From the NCBI GenBank assembly GCA_031282905.1, contig JAITCV010000255.1, positions 1 through 14,451 of the forward strand: a stretch of 14,451 nt of DNA, given 5' to 3'. Position 1 is the stretch's first letter, and each line of letters begins with the position of its first letter. The stretch comes from Azoarcus sp. Lineage in GTDB: Bacteria > Pseudomonadota > Gammaproteobacteria > Burkholderiales > Rhodocyclaceae. The notes below the pieces were generated by a model that saw only the letters and a program-made list of their open reading frames with translations, did not search any database and was not told the DNA's origin. Positions 14,293-14,451 of the stretch are shown here, piece after piece. The position numbers and the translations under genes are program-made.

Positions 14293-14330
14293 CAAAAACA
14301 GAAACCGGCGCGAATCGTGTCGGTTTCTTG
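14293..14330. terminator. Terminator-like stem abutting the intron insertion site
   Basis: AGAAACCG plus GCGC (14300-14311) pairs with GTGT plus CGGTTTCT (14317-14328): 12 bp with two G-U pairs and a 5-nt loop. On the minus strand GTTTTTG follows, making a good intrinsic terminator; on the plus strand TTTCTTG is a weaker tract. The stem ends 5 nt before the group II intron, which fits the known habit of group IIC introns to insert next to terminator stems. Confidence 0.55.
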
Positions 14331-14333
14331 ACC

Positions 14334-14451
14334 GTGCGCCCAGCATGGGCGCACTCCTGCGGGTGAAAGTCCCGCCGTAAGTAGATCACGACGAACGAAG
14401 TGAAGCGCAACTGCATGAGGGTGACCGAGTGTGGGAAGGAAGCGTGGAGCA
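14334..14451 (+). mobile_element. Group II intron, 5' end (continues beyond the window)
   Basis: The segment starts GTGCG, the conserved group II intron 5' boundary. It is followed by a perfect hairpin TGCGCCC-AGCAT-GGGCGCA (14335-14353) and then GCGGG-TGAAAGT-CCCGC (14359-14375), the stem with a GTGAAAGTCCC loop side typical of domain I at the start of bacterial group II introns. GGGTGACCGAGTGTGGG later also fits domain I. The maturase/reverse-transcriptase gene and domains II-VI would lie outside the window. Class is not certain; the stem-loop just upstream suggests IIC. Predicted IBS1 is TTGACC (14328-14333), so EBS1 should contain a GGTCAA-like sequence beyond the window end. Confidence 0.75.

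Larger units (their letters stand above)
13982..14333. other. Mosaic intergenic region before the group II intron
   Basis: Composition goes from A/T-rich (to about 14010, with TATAAT at 13985-13990) to GC-rich and then mixed again around 14200-14250, where TATACA (14243-14248) is a possible -10. It contains the 98-bp inverted-repeat-bounded segment, a 20-codon ORF and a terminator-like stem, listed separately. No long gene is convincing; the open frames at 14111-14416 (minus) and 14171-14380 (plus) read into the intron RNA and are shadows. Confidence 0.5.

Noticed and set aside
14077..14451. Retron msr-msd region followed by a reverse transcriptase
   Set aside because: The inverted repeat is retron-like in size, but the downstream GTGCG and domain I hairpins identify a group II intron, and no msd-type long stem with a priming G is evident.

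Overview
The window looks like a piece of a GC-rich proteobacterial chromosome. It is most likely from a beta- or gammaproteobacterium, and I lean to Betaproteobacteria. This rests on a LexA of the E. coli type with a CTGT-N8-ACAG-like operator, a pilT-pilU pair divergent from a YggS gene, a yqjD-yqjE-yqjK-type membrane cluster, and a DUF748/AsmA-like giant protein. No tRNA, rRNA, CRISPR array or complete insertion sequence is visible.

Left end (1-1124): a tandem duplication of about 250 bp lies in front of lexA. Each unit carries an inverted-repeat (MITE-like) element followed by the same promoter segment, so the LexA operator over the -10 box is present twice. lexA follows as a complete gene with cleavage site and Ser/Lys dyad. 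Centre left (1170-6673, all on the minus strand): a large DUF748 envelope protein, a YqjK/YqjE/YqjD-like cluster of small membrane proteins, and an antibiotic-biosynthesis-monooxygenase-fold protein with an Asn-Trp-His set placed as in IsdG-type heme-degrading enzymes. Centre (6990-10466): DNA polymerase IV (dinB) with a C-terminal clamp-binding motif, a secreted YbjN-like protein, a DUF1992 DnaJ-related protein on the minus strand, a cytochrome c'-like lipoprotein, and an unrecognised two-membrane-segment protein.

Right part (10556-13695): the type IV pilus retraction ATPases pilT and pilU form a minus-strand operon, divergent from the PLP-homeostasis gene yggS. From about 13680 the composition changes sharply. 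A 78-codon orphan gene of about 27% G+C with a strong ribosome binding site is preceded by a perfect 9-bp palindrome. It is followed by a mosaic intergenic stretch with a 98-bp inverted-repeat-bounded segment holding a 20-codon ORF, then a terminator-like stem, and directly after that the 5' end of a group II intron that runs off the window. This right end is a mobile or acquired region grafted onto an otherwise conserved chromosome.

Functionally, the core genes cover the SOS response (LexA, Pol IV), envelope maintenance, twitching motility and cofactor homeostasis. I did not find a complete novel defence or mobile system. The most unusual items are the duplicated lexA control region and the right-end acquired segment.
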